Assembly: GCA_947579665.1 (NCBI GenBank)
Contig: OX388347.1
Coordinates: 38,138,943 to 38,202,942 of the forward strand
DNA from: Sympetrum striolatum
Taxonomy: Eukaryota > Arthropoda > Insecta > Odonata > Libellulidae
DNA length: 64,000 nucleotides
Reading direction: 5' to 3'
The position numbers and the translations under genes were made by a program. Numbering within the stretch: the stretch's first letter is position 1; each line of letters starts with the position of its first letter. Below, one piece after another: positions 11,961 to 22,989 of the stretch. The notes under the pieces were generated by a model. That model saw only the letters and a list, made by a program, of their open reading frames with translations. It searched no databases and was not told where the DNA came from.

Positions 11961-12903
11961 TGGATCCCACTCCAGGATGTCTACACTATTCCTGCCTGGT
12001 TATCATCTCGAATATTTCATAAATCTGATCTAATGTTTCCTTATCCATATGCAACCCCCCAATCATAATTATCGAGATAATTCGCAAGCAAGGCATAGGA
12101 AATAAAATAGTTCTTTCAACTTGGTATTGGAAGTAATTTTTATGAACTCATGGGTCTCGGAAAACTAGAGCTCCTTGCCTTAGGTGTTAATAAACTAAAT
12201 GGAAGTTTTTCGGCATGTTAAGGTCAGCAGTAGATTACAAATGTTCTATAGATCCGTGGGGCTGAATTACGGCCTGGCTAATACTTCTATCAGACAAGGG
12301 TAGTTGTTACTTTAGTTATGATTCTCCACTTAAGCATAGGAATATTATTAATCACTCATGACATTCATCTATTTCGTTTTTCTTAATTCAAAGTAAATTA
12401 TGACATCGAGAGATAAAGAATATTGAATTAAAAAATGAAGAAGAAATCTTAAAATTAAATATCCGTATTTTTTAAATTCAGTTACACAACTGTGACTCGT
12501 CTACTTCAAATTTATGTGCAATTTAGTCCATAGAGTAAAAATGTGGGCACCAATTCTCTAGATAACGATGATAATGGGATTTATGATATTTTAAAAATTG
12601 AAAACGAATCTATTTCCGATGCTAAATTTCGAATTGAAAGGGTTTCACAAATCTACAACAAAGCGATTAAATATTTGTAGGGTTACCTATCTAAAGAAAA
12701 TTTTACCAATTATTCAATTCAAAATTGAAAGTGCCGAGAAATTCTTCTCTATGAATTTAGCATCAACGTCTAATCTTAATTTAAAGCAATTGTCAACGAA
12801 GAGAAGTCAATTTAGTCAGTTATCTAATATTTCATTCCTATAATTTCAACTAAGGGGATACTCAATATAGATAAGCTATCAAGTAGTCTCGTTGGAAATC
12901 ATT
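11961..12903. other. AT-rich DNA
   Basis: No feature recognised. Confidence 0.5.
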
Positions 12904-12930
12904 GACGTTCTCGTTTCGCCATCTTCAGAC
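12904..12930 (-). ncRNA. Hammerhead-like motif with hairpin stem III
   Basis: Minus strand: CTGAAGATGGCGAAACG then AGAACGTC. CUGANGA and GAAA are intact. Stem III can form within the molecule as ACG/CGU closed by AGAA, followed by C as the cleavage base. Stem II is almost absent (UGGC only), so this copy looks internally deleted and unlikely to be active. Its core order matches the other minus-strand copies. Confidence 0.3.
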
Positions 12931-13039
12931 TGGCTTTGCAACCACTCTGCCACCGGAATACATACTCGTACTTACCAATAATTGGAACCGAAATGGGTAC
13001 AGCCATCGCAGTCGTAAAGGATAGGCGAAAACGACTATT
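12931..13039. other. Short unique segment
   Basis: No feature recognised. Confidence 0.4.
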
Positions 13040-13960
13040 TTACTCTAATAGAATAAGAAAGCGGGCCAAGGAAGGGTACAAGGAAATTCCCATTTCATAG
13101 CCAATGTGAGGCCTTCGATGGGAGAGTGAGCGATTGGGGTTATTGGAGTCAGGGAGGATATCGGAGGGACACAAAGCGAATTTTTTCCCTCCCAGAGTCG
13201 CCGTTGTCCGTCTTAAATCCTCCCTCAATCCCACAGGGGTTAGTTGCATGACCCCTTCGATATATCCCAGTCGTCCTCTCAATACAGCGGCTTAAACGCA
13301 GTTCGCCCCAAAACACCTCTCTCCCATCGAATTTCCATCTCTTCTCCTACACCCTTTCCCCCGCATATCGATGGAGAAGGGATTTATATATTTATACACT
13401 TCCCGAAAAAAGCGGTCTCCCGTTTTCATTTTTTCCGGTCCCTCCCTCCTGAGCGATGTCCATTATTCATATTGGAGAGGTCAGGGATTTTGTAAGATGA
13501 CCTCTGTCTGTCTGTCGCCCACCGGTCGCCGTTGGGGAAGCGGAAGAGAGAGAAAAAGATTTTTTTTTCGATCGTTTTTTGTTCGCTCCTCTCTTTTTTT
13601 ATTTCGTTCGAACGTTCGAGTTTTTTTCCGAGAGGGCGCGCGTGTGTGTGTGACGGATGTGCGAGCTTTAAATTGAAGAGGAAATCCTGCCCTAGATTTT
13701 TATTGCGGCTATTGAGGGGACTTCATATTTTGCCCTCACTCGCGGCTAAATAGCCGGCATTGAAGGGGGAGGCGTTTTGGTAGCACTTTTTCTCCTTTTT
13801 TATTAAGAACAGTTTTCGCTTGCGGAGCGCGTACCCCAGGTATATACGCGAGCGGAAAAAGTAGGTATTTTTATAAGTGAAATTTCACCGCGCGTCGCAT
13901 CCTAGGAATGATGCGGATATGGGCGCGATTTTTTTGCGGGTTTTAGTCACCAGGACCTTT
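13040..13960. other. GC-richer island with pyrimidine tracts
   Basis: GC-richer than its surroundings, with long T and C runs, CG steps and a short GCGCGCGTGTGTGTG microsatellite near 13635. Open frames of about 60-100 codons overlap in several frames and match nothing I recognise. Possibly regulatory or transcribed; no splice or start signal can be defended. Confidence 0.3.
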
Positions 13961-16900
13961 ATTGTTGCAGATCCGCCATAAAAAGGTTTCAAAGTTTAAA
14001 GATCTCTTTTGGAATTAAAAAAAGGATGATTTTTTTTAGCTTTGAGATATATTGGATCGCGGGAAATCGTTTTTAATGCAATGTTTTTTGGAATGATTTA
14101 TGGCTCGCTTCTGAAGTTGGAATTTTTAGGTTGCTTTCTCTATTCCGTGCCGTTTCTATTATAGTAAATTTGGTTCGTGTCAATCGCATCAGTGGTTGTG
14201 TTTCCTATTTTTCCTCAATCAGTCCCTGTGAGATTATTCTATGATATACCATTTCGAATTTCCTAAATATCATACAATATGGATTATAATAAATTCTCGT
14301 TCTCGTAATTATCCAGCATTATAGGAGAATCTATGAAATTGAGGTGAAACAGAAATTGATATTGAAATCGTAGCGAGCAGGGAAATAACTGCCTCATTAG
14401 CTTCACTTCAATTATAAATCTTCAAATAGTTCCTTATAAACCCAATATTTGAAGTTTTCTTATATGAATTCATGGAAAATTAATGACATTTCCATACGAA
14501 CATTCTATGAAATATATTATTAAGCTAACCAAAAATCTGTTATCGTAACTTTTTCTATTTAGCTTTAATCTTTAAGGTGAGCCTCCAAGGGGTAATTTCT
14601 GGATGCTTCCGTTCTGTAATCAAGTGTTGTTCTTCTTAAACATTGCTCTAATTTATCAAGTTGCTGAATTTAAAACGTTCATAGTCGGGCCATATTTTGG
14701 TTCTTCACCCTGGGTGTCGTTTTATTATGGTTTGAGGCATAGGAAATTCCTTACTCATTGGTATGGCATTACCACGGTGCGTTGTAGACCGGCCTGGCTG
14801 TAGATTCCCGTATACACTGGTCTGTGTATCCGGCATTCTATGTATTAACCATACCTAAACAGTATTCTCTATAAAATTTAAAATAAAAAGAATTGAAGGA
14901 TCATAATGATATTCATCGCATTTTATGAGTACTAAGTCGGAAAAGTGTTGAACTCCATTTATTTCACTCGGTTTATAAACGAAGGTAATAGAATTTACGA
15001 TTAGTAAAATTATCAATTGGGGATGACCATTTGATGTTTCTCTCTCCAGTTTAGTTTCTTTTCTTCTTTTTCTTCCATCTTAATTGATAAGATAAGGAAA
15101 GGCAATTAAAATACAATTCGTAGGTAAATTTCCCTAATATTTAACCAAATTTGGAATGTTCCTGGCCTTGAACAATCTGAACAGTGATGTAACAGATTAC
15201 CTCTCATACCATTCAATCATACTGCTGAAACCAAGAAACATATATCGAATCATTGTGGAGCAATCGTGTAGCAAGATTCGTACGACCTGTTTATCTCTCA
15301 TAAGCAGTTGAATTCTTTGTCATATGGTAGCGCACTTTACAATGGTTGGAAGCAAAGAAAAATCGAGAAGTCCCTTTAAAATTTCCTCCACGGTTACAAA
15401 TGGAACCATCATGTTAACGATTGTTATCATCTGTGTTCTCGTTAGAATGCCATACCTCTCGGAAAGACATAACAAATCGTTACTACAAGAAGGTCGGCGT
15501 GTAGATCAAAACCGTAAGACTGCGATGAATTGGACCATTCCATCTGCGAGGAGCTTTCCTCGTTTTAAAGTATTGCTTGAGTCGTTATTACTCCGATAGT
15601 AATAAGCTCTAAACAGTTAATTATTAGATTATGACAACTACGAAAAATAGCCAATCCTACATCATTACTGTAATTTTTTCAGTAATAAATTTTTTTATTA
15701 ATTAATGACCAGGATACACTTAAGGAAACAAAAGGATTCAAATACTGACAGATTTTCATAAAGTTAGTTATATTGTAACTCAATCCCTCAACGTTAGTGA
15801 AGTTCTCAGAGAAAGAAGATTTTCAAAATCCATCTTAATGATGAGGAAATAATATCTAAGCTACGCTATTTGAAAATCAAATACCCATCTATATTTATTG
15901 AGGATTAGATAACATTTAATTACAGATTTTAGTCATTTTACTTCATCGCGAATAAAACGTCAAACAAATTATCGATTGTTAAAATGTTCGATTCAAACAA
16001 ATTATTATTAAATTATTACCGAAGGTGAGAAAAAAAAGGATTCGTCTTTCTCTTTTTAGAGAAATGCAAGCTATTGTCCTAAATTACCAAACCGGTGGGT
16101 TTTCCATAGTTCAAGACATTATGTGCAAGGTTTATATTATATCGTTCCAAATTAATTTTATTGATCGTCTGTCTTGCTCTTCTCTTCAATCTTTTGGCAT
16201 TTGATCTCTCACATGGGCTTAATTCTAGCTCAATCAGAAAATTTTGAAGCGTATGTTTTTAGAACATTACTTTTCAAAAAGCCTATAGGATAATAAATAA
16301 AAATTATTTTTGTCAAAGATGATATGGAATGAAAATATGCTGAAGAAATAGTTATGATGTATGCATACGAAAAACAATGTGCTCGAAGGGTAAATATATT
16401 CATGCAGATGTACAAATATTTTAACCTTTCGTGCAATTTCTAATCCACATAAAGTTCAGAGCTGTTTATAACTAAGGAACGCCTTAAAACACTTCAGGAA
16501 TGATGAAATCTGGAAAAGATCGATCAACGAACGTAATGAACTAGATTATAATTAATCTCAGACGTCTTTTGCTGCTCGTGTAAATCTACCTCCGTTCCTC
16601 GTATTGTAGGAGCAGGTTACATACAGCTCGTTATATCTCTTTACTTAGTGAATTATGAAGGCAGTAAGGGATAATCAAATTGAATTTGATATTCTTACAA
16701 TATTCGAGAGAGTTATTGCGGTACATTTACCAAGCAAAATCGCACCACAGCAATCAAAAATATTTTCTTCTCACACTATCAATTTATTCGTGGTAAAACA
16801 ATTTATATCTACATATCAATTGTTTTACGAAGATTTGATATGTTTTAATGGTCATTATTTTATTAATTCATTAATATCTCTTTGGGTTTAATAGACCTAA

Positions 16901-18340
16901 ATTATAAAGCTATATCATAAATTAAAAGAAATCATCTTTCAATGTTCGTTTACATGCTGTAAAAGAACCAACAAATACAGAAATATCATTTATTAAATTA
17001 AAATTATTATATTTCACTTAATATATCGCAAGTATAATTTATTGGTATGCATTTATCACAATAATTATTATTCAGCATAATTGAGAGTTATGAAAGATTA
17101 TTATTATCACCAACCACAATTTCGGGAAATTTTTCTATGTAAGGTGATAACTGGAAGGAAAGAGCAATGACATTGATAGTTGTAACTCCGTCATGATTCA
17201 TTCGATGCGATACGTAAATGAAAATTATTCAATATACAATGTGATACCGTAAGTGCAGACCTGAAATTTATGAAAATGAACTTGGAAATCCATCTCATAT
17301 TTTATCTCTTTGTGATAGAGAAGTATATCTAATCAATATAGGCGTTATTCAAGGTTATTACAATTTGCATCGTATTCCACTCACTAGGAAGTTTTACCTG
17401 TACCATTTTTCAATCAAAAAAATTACTTCGATAAATTCTAAGTGACTGAAAAAACTTGACCTTTCATACAACATTTCTTTCAAGAAGTTAGCTTTTGAGA
17501 AATTTTGCTTGAAAAACTATTCCACTGTGATGTATTCAGATGTTTATTTAATGTCTTCCCAAAGAATTTTGCTTCTACTGTTTAGACGTCAATCACCAAC
17601 CTGCAATTGACGATTAGACGGTAAACTCAATCCTTCGTTTAAAATAGCCATATCTTATTGGATCATCTTTTGATAAGTTTTGATAAAGTTCTAGCATTAC
17701 TTCTCGTATATCACGAGAAATAATTTTAAAATTTCCCTCAATGAAGTCGATTCTATAATATCCTAAATAATGATAATACGTCTTTATTCGGACGGAATTG
17801 AGACAAAAAGTCTTCTCTTTCATCCAATTCATCGACATACAATATATAGTAATCAATTAAAAGAGATAGTATAAGAAAAATTGAGAAGAACTGTGGATGT
17901 AAAAATAATAAGAAAATCTCAGGAAAAAAATGTATCCACTTCAGAAAAACACCCACTAAGGAGGGAGGTGTGAAAAATCTGCACAAACCTTCCGATAGTA
18001 ATAACTAAAAGATGATAAGAAACATGAAAAAATATATAAAATACACTATCAACAGGTACATTTATGAAATATATCAATAAACATAGTCAAGTTGGCATTT
18101 AAATAAATATTATCCATATACATAAGAAAACAAAACAATAAAAATGACTAGATTTTGGTTGATTCACAACTGCACAAAACAATAATACACAGATGTACAC
18201 ATATTTTAGAACAATAATACTACTTTTTAACTATTTCGGAGAGTGACATAAAAGGATTGTACTGAGTGTACAGCAGAGTAAAATAAATGCAGGAGACCCG
18301 AAAACGAATAAAATACGCGTACGAACTTTAAGAACCGGTT
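13961..18340. other. AT-rich DNA, no feature seen
   Basis: Over 4 kb of AT-rich sequence with only short frames and no clear repeat ends, RNA gene or homopurine tract. This is the largest featureless block in the window. Confidence 0.5.
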
Positions 18341-18591
18341 GCTCAAAAAAGAGATCCAAAAAACATAAGCGAAATGTTCAGAGAAAGGAAGGACGAGAGA
18401 GGAAAATAATGGGAATAAAAAGAGAAAGATCGCGATATGAGGAGGAAGCAAGAGAGAAAAACAAGAGAGGAAGGATCAGAGGAGGCCAAGGGTTGATGTG
18501 GAAGAGGAATATTCTGCGTGGGCGAGGGAAAAAGTGAAGGGAAAATAAGATCAGATGTGAATGTTGCCTGGATGTGGAGGGAAAGGGACGG
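18341..18591. repeat. GA-rich tract
   Basis: Purine-dominated plus strand with runs such as GAAAGGAAGGACGAGAGAGG. Similar tracts recur along the window. Not a simple tandem repeat. Confidence 0.5.
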
Positions 18592-18642
18592 TGGGAAGAG
18601 AAAGCAGAAGAGGAAGAGAAAGAAGGCGGAAATGTTGCAAGG
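18592..18642 (+). repeat. Left flanking direct repeat
   Basis: This 51-bp segment is repeated in the same orientation at 20669-20728 with a few changes and a 9-bp indel. Shared blocks include GCAGAAGAGGAAGAGAAA and AAATGTTGCAAGG. The pair brackets the nested composite element. Confidence 0.75.
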
Positions 18643-18936
18643 GGTTCCGCGGCAAATCTGAGTGCGACTATTCAGAGTACTAGGACAACTCAAAGTGCGA
18701 CAACTCATCGGACCCGACAACTGACCGGGCGACAGCTCATCGCGCGATTTATTTATTATTAATAACTTATTAGATGGTTTAATCAGTAATCGGTGAAAAG
18801 ACTACCGCTCAGTTGTTTTAACGGTCAAAATTTGATATTACACTAGACCAGTGGTCGGCAAACCACGCATGTGGCTCGCGAGCCACATGCGGCTCTTTGG
18901 TCCCTAGAGTGTGGCTCTTCGTGATGAATCTTTTTT

Positions 18937-19616
18937 ACTTTCTCCATATACGAAGTATAGAGAAAGTATTGTTTTCATGAAAAATTTCGACTTCGAGATT
19001 TCAACGGAAATACATGTTTTGGGGTCCCTAGAACACGTTTTAACCATTTTCGGAATGATGTCTGTGTGTATGTGTGTGTGTGTATGTGTGTGTGTGATAG
19101 TGGGCGCTCTAACGTGAAAACTATTGGTCATATCAATACCAAACTTCATATATAGTACGGTGGTGTGTGCTGTCAGAGTTGAATAGTTTTTGGAGTAAAT
19201 CGGTTAACCGGAAGTCGAGCATTATTCATAAAAGCTCATTTCCGGTTTTCAAAATATCTCCATAAATATGATATTTAGGTATATACTGTTAATTATAATA
19301 GTTTTAGAAAATAAAATTTTCTATAACTTTTGTATGAAATATATTTTTGTAAAACTGATTTTTTAGGAGATATTCATGAAATACTGATAAACCGGAAGTT
19401 GCCGATTATGTACTTCATGAGCGCTCTGGGCGCTGTGGGCTAATAGCCATTTCATCGTTTTTCATCGAGCATGTCCCGAAAAACATTATTTATAATGTTT
19501 GTGACGTAATATATAATATGATATAAATTAATCACTCATCTTCAAAGTTTAGAAGGAATACAGAGTTCGAAAATACTGTCGTAGATAAACATTTACATCT
19601 TATATATGGAGAAAGT
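18937..19616. mobile_element. Inner terminal-inverted-repeat element
   Basis: ACTTTCTCCATATA (18937-18950) and its exact inverse TATATGGAGAAAGT (19603-19616) bound about 680 bp inside the hAT element. The left end continues into a near-palindrome ending TATAGAGAAAGTATT. The interior has a TG microsatellite and no coding frame. No target duplication is obvious, so it could instead be part of the hAT element's own interior. Confidence 0.45.
19062..19097. repeat. TG microsatellite
   Basis: An interrupted (TG)n run with two TGTA interruptions, inside the inner terminal-inverted-repeat element. Confidence 0.9.
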
Positions 19617-19949
19617 CATGTGCTGGCCACATCAGATTTTTTGTTTCTATTTTAATAATGTATGTATCTATATAGTTTAAGTTTTAAAAAATTGGCTCTT
19701 AAAAGAAATTTTAATCATTGTACTGTCGATATTTGGCTCTGTTGACTAATGAGTTTGCCGATCACTGCACTAGACTATCGCACTAGACTAATCTGGCACC
19801 CTTCCCTGACGTAAAAGAGAACCATTGAGTAATGTGACTTTGTGAATACTTTGCCATTTACTGTATTATTATATTTAAATTTTAGATTATATATATATGA
19901 TAAATTCTATATCTTATGTACTTATAATATGTATAGTTTAATTTAATTA

Positions 19950-20100
19950 TACAGCCTCCGGCAGGTATATGGAGGGGTTTCCCTCCCGTCTTTGGGCAAA
20001 TGCCAGGCTTAAATTCATTTTTATGTTCCCCATTCCCATGTTTATACATTGCCACCTGGCCAGAAGGCCAACTTGCAATGAAATCTTAAATAAATAAATA
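19950..20100 (+). mobile_element. Non-LTR 3' end with AAAT tail, copy 1
   Basis: The segment contains TGGCCAGAAGGCCAACTTGC and ends in an AAATAAATAAATA tail. A close relative lies inverted at 50400-50502 with the same GCCAACTTGCAATG block and tail. Truncation on the non-tail side and the short A-rich repeat tail suggest a LINE or SINE 3' end. It is embedded in the pogo-like element. Confidence 0.6.
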
Positions 20101-20579
20101 ACGAGTGCAAGCGAGGAAGAAAAATTAGAAAAAGTGCAAGTGCAGAGGAGAAGGGTAATTTTTAGTAGGCGCTAACTATATTTATTACATATAATACCGA
20201 AAACATATATTACCTAATTCATCAAAACTTGAATGACTTATCTAAAGAAAGTAATAAGTAATATTCCGTTTGCATAGTTACTACATTATAAATGCAAGCC
20301 ATAAACTTAAATTAATTTGTTACCTCGTATCTGTGAATTATCACACGTTCTTATATATTAGGTTCTACATTGCTATATACATCCTACGTAATACATTAAA
20401 AGTAGTTATTTCTCTTTATAGCTGCGCACCGAAAACTCGGTCACGACAGTATAGTTTTTTACGTACTCTCAGTAATCCGGCACTCTCGCTGATCCGGCGC
20501 CCTCCTGTGCAAGGAATGGTCGGTAACGCAAGAGTCTAGTGTACTTCAATTGTCGTAGCGATCAGTTGTACGCACAATG

Positions 20580-20663
20580 AGATGTCGCACGTTTACTTGT
20601 CGCACGTTTACTTGTCGCACGTTGAGTTGTCGCACTCTGAGTTGTCGCACTTTAAGTTGTCGG
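20580..20663 (+). repeat. 15-bp tandem repeat forming the MITE right arm
   Basis: About five to six head-to-tail copies of a 15-bp unit, TGTCGCACNNTNAGT, with variants ACGTTTACT, ACGTTGAGT, ACTCTGAGT and ACTTTAAGT. Because 15 is a multiple of three, the tract leaves repetitive open frames that are not genes. The matching left arm at 18660-18740 holds fewer units. Confidence 0.85.
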
Positions 20664-20668
20664 GCCTC

Positions 20669-20728
20669 TGGGAAGAAGGGGCAGAAGAGGAAGAGAAAAA
20701 AGGTGGAATTAAGGGAAATGTTGCAAGG
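20669..20728 (+). repeat. Right flanking direct repeat
   Basis: Same-orientation copy of 18592-18642 with a 9-bp insertion near GGAATTAAGGGAA. Far longer than a normal transposon target duplication. Confidence 0.75.
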
Positions 20729-21344
20729 ACGAAAGGAAAGGCTCCCTCTGAGGTGCCTACGCCCGGACTCATGCCGAGAAATAAAAACTCGAAGATTGAA
20801 CGAGGTGGATTGAAAAGGAGAAGATCCCGTTAAACGAGTAAAAATCTTTCATTTTTCCGTGCTTTTCTCTCCCTCGAAAAGATCGGTTGGTTTTTGCAAC
20901 TTTTTCGATGTATCCCTTCCACTGCGGATGCCGCAGAATCCAGTCTCTCTCTTAACGTAATTGATGTAATTCGATCGGATGTCCTAAGTTCTTCCCGAAG
21001 GATGGCCGGGACTAATTTAATTAAATGGCTCCCGCGATGTGGTGGTTCGCATTAAACGAGGGAGAGCAGCATGCTTATCGCGAATTCCGTTTCACATCGG
21101 TCACGGTTTATATTCGGAGTTGGTTTGGAGGAATTCGGAAGTGAAATGAGTTTAATTTTTAAGGAGGTTTTTTATAATGCAATTGAGATTATGATGGTGG
21201 TTATGGAGAAGGGTTTCGGAAGGTCAGCCGATGTGATCCTAATAATAGGAAATAGTTGAAAAGCTATTTATTTAAATATTTCGGATCAATAACCACTATA
21301 ATTGAATAAACTTCGCACAATCAAGCGAGGTAATGTTGTAATCT
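20729..21344. other. Mixed-composition DNA
   Basis: Moderately GC-rich to about 21060, then AT-rich. No coding or repeat feature recognised. Confidence 0.4.
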
Positions 21345-21405
21345 ATAATAATAATATAATGATAATATGATATAATAATAATATAATATAATTAAAATAA
21401 TAATT
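21345..21405. repeat. ATA/AT microsatellite
   Basis: Imperfect (ATA)n and (TA)n run. Confidence 0.8.
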
Positions 21406-21419
21406 TATTGTGCTCTGAA

Positions 21420-21600
21420 TTGATTCCCATAGAGCAACACAAAATACAAAAATGCTCAGAGAAAAAAAATTCAAAAAATATCGACAGAAATACAAAAATA
21501 TATGGAAAATCAAAAGAACATAAGAATGCACTGAGAAATACAAAATATGTGAAAATACAAAAATACTAAATAAAGAAACATACAACATGAATAAACAAAG
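21420..21600. repeat. A-rich degenerate repeat
   Basis: The plus strand is dominated by A, with a recurring AATACAAAAAT motif (for example near 21443, 21489 and 21556) at irregular spacing. The minus strand gives a hydrophobic-looking open frame only because of this bias. Confidence 0.5.
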
Positions 21601-22989
21601 AATTTAGAGCTTAAAGACAGACAAAAAGAGGGTGGAAATAACGAAATGCAACTCGTCCAACCCAAAATACTTATTTAAACATAAGCAGCTAAGAGATAGT
21701 TGAATAATTTTAACTTAACAACTCTCACCGAGCTGGTGAGAAATGGAATATTTTATAGAGTCAGGTAAAGAGTTGCAGAAATTAGAGTTATCTATCTGAA
21801 ATGAATTAAGTAAAATGTTTTATCTAGGAGTAAAATATGTAATTTGCTCGGGTCCACTTCGTGTTAATCTAGTATTGGTATGGAGAGACTATAAGAAAAT
21901 GATGACCATACTTCGTTGAAACCGATATTGCATATTTTGTTTATGTTAAACAAAAATAAAACTTGTTGAAAAAGTACTATTTTCATCTATCCATTCTATA
22001 ATATTTGAAAAGCATCCACTTTTCATGAATTGAGAACTGTCTTTAAATCTTTCCGTAATATTATGTTTAATTCTTAATAAATTTAAATATAGTCAAATTA
22101 CTTTTCTTACTTTTATCGTTTAGATGAAGATGTGGTAAATTAATTCATATCTTTATTTTCAACTTTCTCCCAGGAAAATGGAGTATTACTGTTATCCCTA
22201 AATATACCATTTTCTGTCCCACTTCATTTGGATAGAAGCATAAGAAAACAGAAACTTTATAGAAATAATGAACGCATTTGGCTGCCTTTCAATCATAATA
22301 AATAACTGTGAGAGCAAGAATGTTACGGACCTTTCTAGGGCAATTAAACGCGTTACTACGGTAAACATCCGTCGTCCTCCTTTATCCAATGTTAATCTTA
22401 CATTAGGTTTGTCTGAAAAGTACCTATTTATCCCAAAGTCTGGTACAGAGTGAGATTGAGACCCGAGGTGTACTTTTCTTAAACTCCTTTCTGTTTTCTT
22501 TCTCTTTAGTTTTTTAGTATTGCATTGCTCGGAGAATACATTTCAGATTCATATTTTATCCTCTTGACAATACTTATACATGTATATAAAAACCGTGTTT
22601 TTTCGCAGATGAGACGATAGTTGAAACATAAAAAAGGCCACCAATTTCCGGGATATTCTTATAGGACGGATACAAAAATAATCAGCGCTAATGTTTGCAG
22701 CAATCGCAAGACATTGCTGCTAGATGGAAGAAAATGAAATTTGTTCATTCGAAAATTTACGAATAGGACATAATTCCATATACGCTATTTAGTATTACTA
22801 TTCAGATGATGATCACTAATCTAAACTAAAGTTATTGGCCGTTGACAGTTTGGGGTCATCTTGTAAGACATACATATGCGAAAACGATTAAACTTTGACG
22901 AATATTAATTCCTCGCCTTATCTGAAGGTCGTCTTAACAGTAGAAACATAAGGTATTTAATATAAACGTAATACCCGAAAAATACAAGA
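21601..22989. other. AT-rich DNA
   Basis: No feature recognised with confidence. A conserved-looking block near 21720-21900 could be decayed retroelement 3' sequence, but I cannot assign it. Confidence 0.4.

Larger units (their letters stand above)
18849..19767. mobile_element. hAT element with 8-bp target duplication
   Basis: The ends are CAGTGGTCGGCAAAC (18849-18863) and GTTTGCCGATCACTG (19753-19767), inverted with one mismatch. Both sides carry the exact 8-bp duplication CACTAGAC (18841-18848 and 19768-19775), the hAT hallmark. Sub-terminal GGCTCT blocks recur at both ends. Of the 919 bp, 18937-19616 appears to be a further insertion, so the hAT unit itself would be about 240 bp and non-autonomous. 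It landed exactly on the first 8 bases of the pogo-like element. Confidence 0.88.
18841..20541. mobile_element. pogo/Tigger-like nonautonomous element
   Basis: This fills the gap in the foldback MITE. It is flanked by TA on both sides (18839-18840 and 20542-20543), the target duplication of the Tc1-mariner-pogo group. Its ends are CACTAGACT and, inverted, AGTCTAGTG, a 9-bp terminal repeat. Inside both ends lie TAATCTGGCACC- or TAATCCGGCAC-like blocks (19779 region and about 20471-20500), reminiscent of pogo/Tigger ends. Without the hAT insertion it is about 774 bp and non-coding. It also contains a LINE 3' end (19950-20100). Placement in the pogo group is inferred from the TA duplication and end motif. 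Confidence 0.6.
18655..20663. mobile_element. Foldback-like MITE, copy 2, split by nested insertions
   Basis: The left part (18655-18840) and right part (20544-20663) together match the MITE at 1084-1377. The left part has the same GACAACTCA / CCGGGCGACAGCTCATCG blocks and AT-rich centre, and the right part has TTCAATTGTNGTAGCGATC followed by inverted arm units. The join is exact: the intact copy has ATATTA directly next to TTTCAATTG, while here the two are separated by about 1.7 kb. The uninterrupted copy thus serves as an empty site and proves an insertion. Confidence 0.8.

Noticed and set aside
20577..20833. Cysteine/arginine/serine repeat frames such as CRTFTCRTL
   Set aside because: Product of the 15-bp MITE minisatellite read in frame; not a protein gene.
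22603..22630. CAGATGAG ... GAAAC resembling a hammerhead on the plus strand
   Set aside because: The first core base pattern is wrong (CAGAUGA instead of CUGANGA) and no stem I or palindromic stem III is present.
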